Assembly: GCA_012800625.1 (NCBI GenBank)
Contig: JAAZIY010000103.1
Coordinates: 1 to 10,970 of the forward strand
DNA: 10,970 bases
From: Lentisphaerota bacterium
GTDB taxonomy: Bacteria; Verrucomicrobiota; Lentisphaeria; Oligosphaerales; Oligosphaeraceae
Direction of reading: 5' to 3'
Shown: in pieces, positions 1 through 6,083 of the stretch
Position numbering within the stretch: the stretch's first letter is position 1
How the letters are laid out: each line of letters opens with the position of its first letter
Translations under genes and position numbers: made by a program
The notes under the pieces: generated by a model
The model's database searches: none
The model's input: only the letters and a program-made list of their open reading frames with translations
What the model was told of the DNA's origin: nothing

Positions 1-23
1 AAGGGCCTTTCGGCGTTATGACC

Positions 24-189
24 TTTTTGGACGGGGGCTAAGGTACACTAAGGCACACAAAAGAACACAAGAGGAAGCTGATTAAGCAGCCATACTACAA
101 AAATCCAAAAAGCTTGGTGTGTCTTCGTGTGTTTTAGTGTGTCTTCGTGTCCAAAATTTCGGTCTGGCCAGCTTTTTGGACGGGGTCTA
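24..189. repeat. Intergenic composite repeat: two opposed decamer arrays with a conserved flank
   Basis: The whole spacer 1-213 is repeat-like, with no gene seen in it. Positions 113-152 hold four exact 10-bp units on the minus strand (GGACACGAAG, ACACACTAAA, ACACACGAAG, ACACACCAAG). Positions 42-70 hold a degenerate array in the opposite orientation, so the two can pair. The array at 113-152 is followed by a conserved segment ending CTTTTTGGACGGGGTCTA at 172-189. The same segment recurs at 2508-2525, and a variant lies at 26-41. Positions 69-89 (AAGAGGAAGC, then T, then GATTAAGCAG) match 10770-10790 with one mismatch. Confidence 0.8.
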
Positions 190-213
190 AATTCGGCATC
201 AAAAACCCGATTC

Positions 214-960
214 TCATCGAGCTTCAGTAATATTTTTTAGCCCTTGCAGCATTTGCAAGGCATCTTGCAGGCTGCCTTCTGCGGAGCATATTTTCGCTGT
301 CTGTCGCAGCTCTTGCAGGCTAAAGCGCAGCAGGGCCTCCGCGCCAGCTTCACTTTTTTCCATTAGCAGAGCCACTGCCCCATTGCGTATGGGTCTTGCG
401 GCAGGCATAAGCTGCGCCGGCATGGCTTCGTAAATCAGGACCACCATGCTCTCTACGCTGCCTTCTGCTAGTCTGGCGGCGGCATATTCCAGGGTTTCGC
501 GGCAATCCTGCTTGCCGAAGTATACCATGTGCGCTCCGCTCCAGCCAAACTCGATGGCTGCCAGGTTGCCGGCGGTACTGGCGTAGGAGTGCGGAAAAAT
601 CATCGGGCTGGCCAGGCGCGGCCCCTTTTGCTGCATCTGGGCAAAAAAGCTGTAGCCGGAGCTGGCCCCGGCAAAGCGGCTGAGCGAAACCAGCCCGACA
701 TCCGCAGTCGGCGTGGCGCGCCCCTGCAAGCTGGCGCTGCCCTTCTTTAGCAGGCTGCAGGCAGCCAGAGCCAGATGCCCGCCCGGGTCAAGATAGCCCT
801 TTACCGAGTCTAAATATGGCTTGGCGGAAAACTTGAGCAGCTCCGCGTTGGACTGAGCCTCAAAGGGCAAAACACCAGCCTCATTCAATAAAGCAGCCCC
901 GCTGGCGGCGGAACCGGGCAGCACCCAGGCTAACTGGCTGATCTGAAAAAAACTCGGCAT
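214..960 (-). CDS. Beta-ketoacyl synthase-like protein, N-terminal domain only (chain-length-factor-like)
   Basis: A protein of 248 residues resembling the N-terminal half of FabF-type condensing enzymes. Residues 119-139 (SPMIFPHSY, then AGNLAAIEFG) match the thiolase-fold segment before the nucleophile. Residues 158-170 (EYAAARLAEGSVE) match the helix after it. Counting back from the helix, the catalytic Cys of FabF falls on K150; the nearest Cys is C153, in QDCRE, not in a TACATG-type loop. The C-terminal half with the two catalytic His residues is absent, and the usual length is about 410. Standalone short KS-like proteins of this kind are annotated as ketoacyl synthase chain-length factors, usually inside aryl-polyene clusters; no other such gene is visible here. 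The ATG at 960 is preceded by GAGG seven bases upstream (plus-strand 968-971). It is probably not a condensing enzyme by itself. The family call is moderate, the function unknown. Confidence 0.6.
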   Translation of the reverse strand: MPSFFQISQLAWVLPGSAASGAALLNEAGVLPFEAQSNAELLKFSAKPYLDSVKGYLDPGGHLALAACSLLKKGSASLQGRATPTADVGLVSLSRFAGASSGYSFFAQMQQKGPRLASPMIFPHSYASTAGNLAAIEFGWSGAHMVYFGKQDCRETLEYAAARLAEGSVESMVVLIYEAMPAQLMPAARPIRNGAVALLMEKSEAGAEALLRFSLQELRQTAKICSAEGSLQDALQMLQGLKNITEAR

Positions 961-989
961 GTGATGGCCTCGAGTCTATAGAAAATTTG

Positions 990-1009
990 GGACACTAAGA
1001 CACAGCAAG
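990..1009 (+). repeat. Short decamer array (two units)
   Basis: GGACACTAAG followed by ACACAGCAAG between the ketoacyl-synthase-like gene and efp. It is the shortest copy of the intergenic decamer family. Its second unit has AGC where CAC or CTA is expected, and that change makes it complementary to the last codons of efp. Confidence 0.7.
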
Positions 1010-1032
1010 GCTTCAATTCTTATGCCTTGCTG
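1003..1032 (-). terminator. Hairpin at the 3' end of efp
   Basis: Perfect 9-bp inverted repeat: CAGCAAGGC at 1003-1011 and GCCTTGCTG at 1024-1032, with a 12-base loop that contains the efp stop codon. On the efp strand one arm lies in the final codons and the other in the neighbouring decamer repeat. There is no clean U-tract after it (TGTGTCTTAG), so it may be an RNA-stabilising hairpin and not an intrinsic terminator. Confidence 0.4.
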
Positions 1033-1589
1033 ACGCGGTCGGCGTATTCGCCGTTGCGTGTGTCTATGCGCACTGTGTCGCCTACGTTGACGAAAAGCGG
1101 CACTTGGATTTCATAGCCGTTTTCGATCTTGGCCGGTTTCAGCACGTTGGTGGCGGTATCGCCGCGTGCGCCCGGTTCAGTCTCGGTGATCTTCTTCTCC
1201 ACAAAAAACGGCAGAGTGATCTCAATGGGGCGCTCTTTGTAGAAAAGTACTGAGCAGGCCATGTCATCATCCAGGAAATAGACATTGTCGCCCAGCACAC
1301 TGGCGTCAATGCGCACCTCGTCGTTGCTGCGGCTATCGAAGAAAACATACACACCGTCTCCCTCGTCATAGGAAAAATGGAGCTCTTTTTCTTCCAGATT
1401 GGGACGCTCTATCTTGTCGACCGAGCGAAAAGTGCGGTCCATCGTGCCGCCCGACAGCATATTCTTGAGTTTGCAGCGGTAAAGAGCCTGCCCCTTGCCG
1501 GGCTTGCAGAAATCAAATTCGGAAACTATATAAGGCTCGCCGTCAAGCTCGATTTTCAGACCCTTGCGTAAATCAGAGGCTTCGTACAT
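1020..1589 (-). CDS. efp: Translation elongation factor P
   Basis: Full-length EF-P of 189 residues. This factor binds between the P and E sites of ribosomes stalled on polyproline and promotes peptide bond formation. The N-terminal KOW-like domain contains KPGKGQA at residues 29-35. K32 corresponds to the lysine (K34 in E. coli) that is lysylated by EpmA/EpmB in many bacteria; no modification enzyme is encoded in this window. Two OB-fold domains follow, and the C-terminus GDTVRIDTRNGEYADRV is the family hallmark. The ATG at 1589 has a good Shine-Dalgarno (GGAG, about seven bases upstream). The gene diverges from rnc with an 86-base spacer. The identification is secure. Confidence 0.97.
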   Translation of the reverse strand: MYEASDLRKGLKIELDGEPYIVSEFDFCKPGKGQALYRCKLKNMLSGGTMDRTFRSVDKIERPNLEEKELHFSYDEGDGVYVFFDSRSNDEVRIDASVLGDNVYFLDDDMACSVLFYKERPIEITLPFFVEKKITETEPGARGDTATNVLKPAKIENGYEIQVPLFVNVGDTVRIDTRNGEYADRVSKA

Positions 1590-1675
1590 TTAACACTCCG
1601 TTGTTGAAAATACCAAAATTGGTAATAGTTTAAGGTGAATTGCCGACTTGTATCTATGATTAAAATAACCTGCCG
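1590..1675. promoter_or_regulatory. Divergent efp/rnc intergenic region
   Basis: This 86-base AT-rich spacer must hold the promoters of both divergent genes. It contains an inverted repeat, TACCAA-AA-TTGGTA, at 1611-1624. A possible -10 (TATGAT, 1655-1660) points toward rnc, but no convincing -35 lies at the right distance. No promoter is assigned with confidence. Confidence 0.35.
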
Positions 1676-2413
1676 ATGAAAATTTTCAATCTTAAAGACT
1701 CTGAAATGCCCGCCATGCTTGCTGAAATAGAGCTGCTGGGCGGCTATCGATTCAAAGACCAAGGCCTGCTTCTAACCGCTTTGCGGCACTCCTCATATGT
1801 AGCTGAACAAAGCCAAGAGTGTGAATGTAACCAAAGACTGGAGTTCCTGGGCGACGCGGTTTTACAACTGGTGCTTAGCGATTTTCTCTTTGAGGGCTTG
1901 CCTGCGGCACAGGAGGGCATCCTGACACGCACGCGTTCCATGCTGGTCAGAGAACAGGCCAATGCCTCGTATGCGTTGAAACTCAGGTTAGACCGGGCTT
2001 TGTTGTTGGGCAACGGCGAAAATATGAGCGGTGGGCGCCAGCGGCCATCGATTCTGGGCGATGCCTTCGAGGCCTTCCTGGGTGCCGTCTATCTGGACGG
2101 CGGCCTCGAGGAGGCCCGCGCCCTCTGCCTACGCCTGCTGCCTGAACCGCAGGAATGCCTGCAATCACTGGGCCTGGAAGAAAACCCCAAGGGCATGCTC
2201 CTCGAATACTGCCAGTCACAGCATCAGCAAAAACCCGAATATGTCTGCGTTTCCGCCGAAGGCCCCGTGCATGAACCCCTGTACGAGGTGAAAGTCGTCT
2301 TCAAAGGCAGGGAAATTGCGCGTGGCGAAGGCAAGAACCGCAAGAGCGCTGAAAGCAATGCCGCTAAAAACGCCATGCTAAACAAGGCCTGGGAAGCAGA
2401 AATCAACGCTTAA
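1676..2413 (+). CDS. rnc: Ribonuclease III
   Basis: Double-strand-specific endoribonuclease of 245 residues that processes rRNA precursors and structured mRNAs as a homodimer. The nuclease domain (about 15-155) carries the signature NQRLEFLGDAVL at 52-63. The essential metal ligands of E. coli RNase III (E41, D45, D114, E117) correspond to E56, D60, D129 and E132, all present. The position of E. coli E38 is Q53, a variant at a less critical site. A double-stranded-RNA-binding domain follows (about 169-240), beginning NPKGMLLEY and ending with the KSAESNAAKNAM helix. The start is uncertain: the ATG at 1676 has no clear Shine-Dalgarno, and ATGs at 1706 and 1715 are alternatives that keep the whole domain. 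Downstream is a decamer-repeat hairpin shared with the convergent gene. Confidence 0.95.
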   Translation: MKIFNLKDSEMPAMLAEIELLGGYRFKDQGLLLTALRHSSYVAEQSQECECNQRLEFLGDAVLQLVLSDFLFEGLPAAQEGILTRTRSMLVREQANASYALKLRLDRALLLGNGENMSGGRQRPSILGDAFEAFLGAVYLDGGLEEARALCLRLLPEPQECLQSLGLEENPKGMLLEYCQSQHQQKPEYVCVSAEGPVHEPLYEVKVVFKGREIARGEGKNRKSAESNAAKNAMLNKAWEAEINA

Positions 2414-2425
2414 GCACTGGAGTTC

Positions 2426-2525
2426 GGACACTAAGACACACGAAGACACACTAAGACACACCAAGTCGTCTTAGTGTGTCTTAGTGTCCAAAATTCTGCC
2501 AGGCCATCTTTTTGGACGGGGTCTA
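2426..2525. repeat. Opposed decamer arrays and conserved flank between convergent genes
   Basis: Four decamers run on the plus strand (2426-2465) and two on the minus strand (2470-2489), followed by the conserved segment to 2525 ending TTTTTGGACGGGGTCTA. The arrays pair: 2445-2457 with 2468-2480 gives a perfect 13-bp stem with a 10-base loop, and 2426-2447 with 2468-2489 gives 22 bp with one mismatch. It lies between the ends of rnc (plus) and the glycosyltransferase gene (minus), so it may separate the two transcripts in both directions, though neither side has a U-tract. The last three bases (2523-2525) are the TAG stop of the glycosyltransferase gene. Confidence 0.8.
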
Positions 2526-4040
2526 TCTGAGCACATATAGCTGGCGCCGCTTGAATTGCTGCAGCAATTGCAGGTCTTGTACGCTGTTTCCGAGAGCCTG
2601 CGCCAGCTCCTCAGCCTGACTACGGTTTTGCGCGATTATAATAACGGGTGTAACTAAGGGGTCGGGTTTTGCCGCATGTAGCTGCAGTGTATTGGGCGCA
2701 TGCAAGTTTTCTGTGTTCAAGCCTTCAGCACTCATATGCCAAAGCATGCTGGCAAGGTCAAAATTTTGCGTTATAATCAGGCAATTGACAGGCAAGCCGG
2801 TCTGGCGCAGCGACTTTGCGATAACCTTGAATTCCGTGCCCCCCTTGTAGGCTTGCATAGTCAGACTCAGAGGGCGCTTGCCTTGCTGAATCAAAGCGGT
2901 GCAACGCAGATTGAAAAGTGCCTCAATCAGCAAGGCAAGCAGCAAAACAATCGTGAGCAACCATGACAGGTGCCGTTTGAAGAACCCCAGCTGCTTTGCC
3001 GCCAGGACAGCCGTAAATGTCAACATGGGCAAAAAAAGCAGGGAGTTCCTCGGGAAGGGCAAGGCCTTTTGCGGAGCCGCCAGGAACATGGCCGTGAGCG
3101 CCAGCAATACGGCTGCCAGCATGGTTATAATCAGCCGGCGCAGGAAAGCCGGGTCTTGCCCCTCTGCGGGAGCCGCCGCACTTATCTCGGGGCGCCTCCA
3201 TGTCATTTGCAGTAAGGGTAGCAGTAGCAGCCCTAGATGCAGCGCAAAGGCCAAGAGCACATTTGCATAGGCCGACCAGCGGTTCCAGAGCACACTGACA
3301 TTGCTGCCTGCATTTGCCGCCGCCACGGCAAGCTGCTCCCCCAAACTAAGATAGTAGGCCGCCGCCAATGCCGCGCAGAGCAGGCTAGGCAGCGATATGC
3401 GCAGCGCCTTGCCCAGGTCTTTTCTTTCTTTTGCCACAGCCAGGCATAAAACCGCCGCTGTGACTGGAGCCAAGACAAAAGCGCTGGGCATCACCAAAGG
3501 CTGCAGAAAGAGCGTCAAACAGAGTATGGCCTGCCCTTTTCCGCCTTGCGAAGAAATCAGCCGCATCATGCCGATAAGCGACAGGCTGGCCAAAAGCATG
3601 CTGAGCGAATAGCCGCGCGCCTGATATGCGAAGGCGCTGTATATGGGGCTGGCCGCCATGATGCAAGCGGCTGCTGCGGCATAGCGCCGCCCCAGCCAGG
3701 GACGCCAGCCCAGACCGATTGCCAACAAGTTCAAGGTCGCAAAGCCCAGCGATGGCAGGCGAATTATCACAGCGGCGGAACTGGCCGGTACCACCTTGAG
3801 CCAAAGCCAATAGACCGCCGAGCTTAGCATATGATTGTTGGCCAGCGTATAGTTGCGGAAAATGCCCCAGAACGGCAGCTGCTGCCCGTCAAGGCTGTGG
3901 CAGTACAGGCCCAGGCTAAGAGCCTCGTCATGACTGATGTCGGCATTTGCCCAGAAATAACTGCGCAGCCAAAAAAACAATATCGCAAGCAGAACCAGAA
4001 CCCAGGCCTGCCTGCCGCTGTTTTGGGAGTTTTTTGTCAC
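2523..4040 (-). CDS. Integral membrane GT-C glycosyltransferase (PMT/ArnT-like)
   Basis: A 505-residue polytopic membrane protein with roughly ten to twelve hydrophobic segments; the first spans residues 11-27. Just after it comes ADISHDEALSL (33-43), whose Asp38-Glu39 matches the acidic pair in the first extracytoplasmic loop of GT-C glycosyltransferases. NNHML (68-72), IIRLPS (92-97) and YQARGYSLSMLLA further on are also typical of the RgtA/ArnT/PMT group. These enzymes transfer sugars from polyprenyl-phosphate donors to lipids, proteins or glycans on the outer face of the membrane; the substrate is unknown here. The start is GTG at 4040 and overlaps the stop of a small upstream ORF as GTGA, which suggests translational coupling. 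The stop codon is TAG within an intergenic repeat, so the natural C-terminus may have been altered by repeat insertion. Confidence 0.8.
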   Translation of the reverse strand: MTKNSQNSGRQAWVLVLLAILFFWLRSYFWANADISHDEALSLGLYCHSLDGQQLPFWGIFRNYTLANNHMLSSAVYWLWLKVVPASSAAVIIRLPSLGFATLNLLAIGLGWRPWLGRRYAAAAACIMAASPIYSAFAYQARGYSLSMLLASLSLIGMMRLISSQGGKGQAILCLTLFLQPLVMPSAFVLAPVTAAVLCLAVAKERKDLGKALRISLPSLLCAALAAAYYLSLGEQLAVAAANAGSNVSVLWNRWSAYANVLLAFALHLGLLLLPLLQMTWRRPEISAAAPAEGQDPAFLRRLIITMLAAVLLALTAMFLAAPQKALPFPRNSLLFLPMLTFTAVLAAKQLGFFKRHLSWLLTIVLLLALLIEALFNLRCTALIQQGKRPLSLTMQAYKGGTEFKVIAKSLRQTGLPVNCLIITQNFDLASMLWHMSAEGLNTENLHAPNTLQLHAAKPDPLVTPVIIIAQNRSQAEELAQALGNSVQDLQLLQQFKRRQLYVLR

Positions 4041-4183
4041 TTCAATTTCTGCATCTCTGTCGGCATCGGTGGCAAATGGACTATGAGCCAGTCTTCAGTC
4101 TTGATCCTGCGCTCAAGGCGCCAGCAGTAGCCGCCTATGGCGATCTCGTGCCTTCGTGTGGCTTTGTGTAACTTCGTGTGCAA
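4037..4183 (-). CDS. Small ORF or gene remnant overlapping the glycosyltransferase start
   Basis: An open frame of 48 codons from a TTG at 4183 to TGA at 4037-4039. The first dozen codons are decamer repeat (4152-4181). The remaining 36 or so look protein-like, with IAIGGYCWRLERRIKTEDW followed by LIVHLPPMP. The stop overlaps the GTG start of the glycosyltransferase gene (GTGA), a normal arrangement for coupled genes. I do not recognise the family. It may be a small gene whose 5' end was replaced by repeat DNA, or the 3' remnant of a longer gene. There is no ATG start before M40 and no Shine-Dalgarno, so expression is uncertain. Confidence 0.35.
   Translation of the reverse strand: MHTKLHKATRRHEIAIGGYCWRLERRIKTEDWLIVHLPPMPTEMQKLK
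4152..4181 (-). repeat. Decamer array (three units)
   Basis: Three 10-bp units read on the minus strand: GCACACGAAG, TTACACAAAG, CCACACGAAG, plus a decayed fourth. The first unit begins GC instead of GG and follows a T-run, as in other copies. Confidence 0.7.
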
Positions 4184-4233
4184 AAAACCTGGGCTGCCGT
4201 TCTGCGGCTATTATTTTATCAGGCCCCAGGTTT
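4182..4233 (-). terminator. Intrinsic terminator of the first HAD hydrolase gene
   Basis: On the minus strand, AAACCTGGG (plus 4225-4233) pairs with CCCAGGTTT (plus 4185-4193), and a T-run (plus 4182-4187) follows. An inner GCCG/CGGC stem lies within the loop. The upstream arm falls in the last codons of the hydrolase gene, whose TAA is at 4211-4213. The layout is that of a Rho-independent terminator with an interrupted stem. Confidence 0.55.
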
Positions 4234-5038
4234 GCGCTGCCTGTCGCAGGAAGTTTTCCGGCTCGGCTTCGAGTACCTGGAAGCGTTGTTGCAGCTCAAG
4301 GGGTGATTTTTTTGCGATCAGGCTTTTTCCGGCCCAGTTCAGCAGGTCCCAGTCGTTGTGGTCGTTGCCTAAAGCATAGGTGGCTTCATGGCCTTCTTCA
4401 CAATCACTGAGCCATTGCGCAGCGGCCGATTTGCTTACTCCTGGAGCAAACACCTCCAGCCAGATGCTCTTGCCGTCTAGCGGCGATGTGGCTCGCACCA
4501 CTGAAAAGTCGCGCAGGCTGGCTTGCAGCCCCTCTAGTCTGGCATCGTTATGGCTCAACACCGCTAGCAACTGGCTGGCGCCCTGCTGGAAGACCGGCTC
4601 GGCCAAGGCCTGAGAATGGGAGTCATAGATGCTTAGACGACGGAAAAAATCGCTGTTTTCATGCTCTTTGCTGCTGAAACACCTATAGCTGAACCGGTGG
4701 TTTTCCGGTAATTGCTCCTGTACCATATAATCGATGCGAGTCTCCTCGAAAACCATCGCTGCCTTCTTCACTTCGGCGGCCTCCAGCTGTTTGCGCCAGA
4801 CTATCTCCTGCCTGCCCCAGTGCATGATGCCTACACCCGTGGAGAATATGGCGTAGTCGAAAGGCATGTCCGCAGTGATTACCTTGCGCATGGAGTAGGG
4901 GCTTCTGCCGCTGGCCAAGGCAACTACGACGCCAGAACGGCGCAGAGCCTCCAGAGTACGCAGATTGCAGGCCGAAAGAGGACGCCCGCCGCTGATAATG
5001 GTGCCGTCTAAATCGCAAAATAAAAATTTCTTGGACAT
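4211..5038 (-). CDS. HAD-superfamily hydrolase, Cof-like (subfamily IIB)
   Basis: A 275-residue phosphatase-like protein. The motifs of the haloacid dehalogenase superfamily are present in order: motif I DLDGT at 9-13 (nucleophile D9, acid/base D11), motif II serine in LASGRS (S43), motif III lysine in GVSKSAA (K203) and motif IV GNDHND at 224-229. The long insert between motifs II and III is the C2 cap of the Cof/YidA group, which hydrolyses phosphorylated sugars or cofactors; the actual substrate cannot be read. The frame stays open upstream to a GTG at 5074, but that GTG lies inside the GGACAC of a decamer array. The ATG at 5038 lets the protein start directly before motif I and is preferred. 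Its Shine-Dalgarno is weak (TGAGAA). Confidence 0.85.
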   Translation of the reverse strand: MSKKFLFCDLDGTIISGGRPLSACNLRTLEALRRSGVVVALASGRSPYSMRKVITADMPFDYAIFSTGVGIMHWGRQEIVWRKQLEAAEVKKAAMVFEETRIDYMVQEQLPENHRFSYRCFSSKEHENSDFFRRLSIYDSHSQALAEPVFQQGASQLLAVLSHNDARLEGLQASLRDFSVVRATSPLDGKSIWLEVFAPGVSKSAAAQWLSDCEEGHEATYALGNDHNDWDLLNWAGKSLIAKKSPLELQQRFQVLEAEPENFLRQAAQTWGLIK

Positions 5039-5068
5039 GGTTTTCTCAGGGTTTTGAGCAGGTTTTTT

Positions 5069-5108
5069 GGACACTAAGACACACTAAGTCACACCAAGTC
5101 ACACGAAG
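5069..5108 (+). repeat. Decamer array (four units)
   Basis: Exactly four 10-bp units: GGACACTAAG, ACACACTAAG, TCACACCAAG, TCACACGAAG. It lies between the two HAD hydrolase genes and is preceded by a T-run. Confidence 0.85.
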
Positions 5109-5147
5109 AATCAGCGCCCTGCCCTGCTCCGCCTTATATACTTGCCG

Positions 5148-5915
5148 CTAATGTTCCGTATCCCGCAGAACTTCTTGGAAGTCAACTAGGCTGATGCATT
5201 TAATGCGCTCAATGCTGGCAGCCTGTTGTTTTTCCTTGTCGGTGCCGTAGCCCCAGAGCGCATAATACAGCCTGACCCCGTCCAGCTGCGGTATTTGCAT
5301 CACTCTGAGCAAGGTTTCCAGACGGTCTTCGACAAATATAATCTGCTTCCAGCCCTCGCGCTGTAGCCTAAGCAGCAATTCCTCTTTCGGGGTCTTTCTT
5401 TCCAGGCCCCAGATTTTTTCCTTGGGAAAATCGACCCCCTGCCCTGTCAGCAAAGGCAGCGTAAAGCATTCTTGTTTGGTGGTCAGTATCCGCTGCTCCT
5501 GCAATTTCAGCGCTTCTTGCAGTGCCGGTATCACGCCTGCATAGAAACCATGCGCGCCCAACCAGCCCTCCAGGTCCTGCTCCATCCATTGTTTGCGTGT
5601 CTGTGAAAATAATTTTATCATGCTTTCGCTGTTCATCGCAGATTCCAGCATGATGCGCCGGCAGTTATCCTCGAGCCTATCCTGAAACTCGCCCAGAGGC
5701 AGTTTTTCCAGCAGCATCTTGAGCATCAGGGGCGACTGATAGCCGATTTCCAAATATGGCCTGACCTCGATGAATTCCTGCATAAGCTTTTCCGGCATTT
5801 CGTCCGCATTGCAGCATTCCGGCCACAGTTCACGGGCCGCTTTCCAGGCGCTCAGGCCGGTTTCCCTGGCGCTGTCGCAAATCACGCCGTCAAAATCAAG
5901 TGCCAATAACTTCAA
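5148..5915 (-). CDS. HAD-superfamily hydrolase (phosphoglycolate-phosphatase-like)
   Basis: A 255-residue HAD protein, not closely similar to its neighbour. Motif I is DFDGV at 7-11 (D7, D9). A helical C1-type cap follows the catalytic strand, motif II is ILTTK (T145/T146), motif III is a lysine near 174-177 (RKTPKE), and motif IV is FVEDRLET with E196-D197. The fold is typical of phosphatases or phosphomutases acting on small molecules; the substrate is unknown. The start codon is TTG at 5915. The choice is supported by a clear Shine-Dalgarno, GGAG, eight bases upstream (plus 5924-5927), and by motif I lying directly after it. Decamer arrays separate it from both neighbours, so co-transcription with them is not evident. 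Confidence 0.82.
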   Translation of the reverse strand: MKLLALDFDGVICDSARETGLSAWKAARELWPECCNADEMPEKLMQEFIEVRPYLEIGYQSPLMLKMLLEKLPLGEFQDRLEDNCRRIMLESAMNSESMIKLFSQTRKQWMEQDLEGWLGAHGFYAGVIPALQEALKLQEQRILTTKQECFTLPLLTGQGVDFPKEKIWGLERKTPKEELLLRLQREGWKQIIFVEDRLETLLRVMQIPQLDGVRLYYALWGYGTDKEKQQAASIERIKCISLVDFQEVLRDTEH

Positions 5916-5923
5916 TGTCTATA

Positions 5924-5927
5924 CTCC
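5924..5927 (-). promoter_or_regulatory. Shine-Dalgarno deciding a TTG start
   Basis: GGAG on the minus strand, eight bases before the TTG at 5915. No ATG or GTG in frame lies between this site and motif I of the hydrolase. Confidence 0.7.
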
Positions 5928-5974
5928 AAAAACGGGATTAAATTAGCCCAGCCTAAAAGTAAATGTTTACGAAT

Positions 5975-6014
5975 TTTGGTGTGTCTTTGTGTGCTTTAGT
6001 GTGTCTTCGTGTCC
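5975..6014 (-). repeat. Decamer array (four units)
   Basis: Exactly four units read on the minus strand: GGACACGAAG, ACACACTAAA, GCACACAAAG, ACACACCAAA. It lies between miaB and the second HAD gene. A small inverted repeat GTAAA-TG-TTTAC (5959-5970) lies just beside it. Confidence 0.85.
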
Positions 6015-6083
6015 AATTTGCCCGTTCCCTACCCTTATATATATTCCACTCTCACAGGCTTAACCCTTACCTGAGCAGCAATG

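Noticed and set aside
2426..2489. CRISPR array
   Set aside because: The units are contiguous 10-bp near-repeats with no spacers of constant length, and no cas gene is present.
3385..3810. Minus-strand open frame of 141 codons within the glycosyltransferase gene
   Set aside because: It is an alternative frame of the same strand with no transmembrane pattern or known motif; the main frame carries the GT-C motifs.
5039..5074. GTG start 12 codons upstream of the first HAD hydrolase
   Set aside because: The GTG is part of the GGACAC of a decamer array and the extra residues have no family counterpart; the ATG at 5038 sits directly before motif I.
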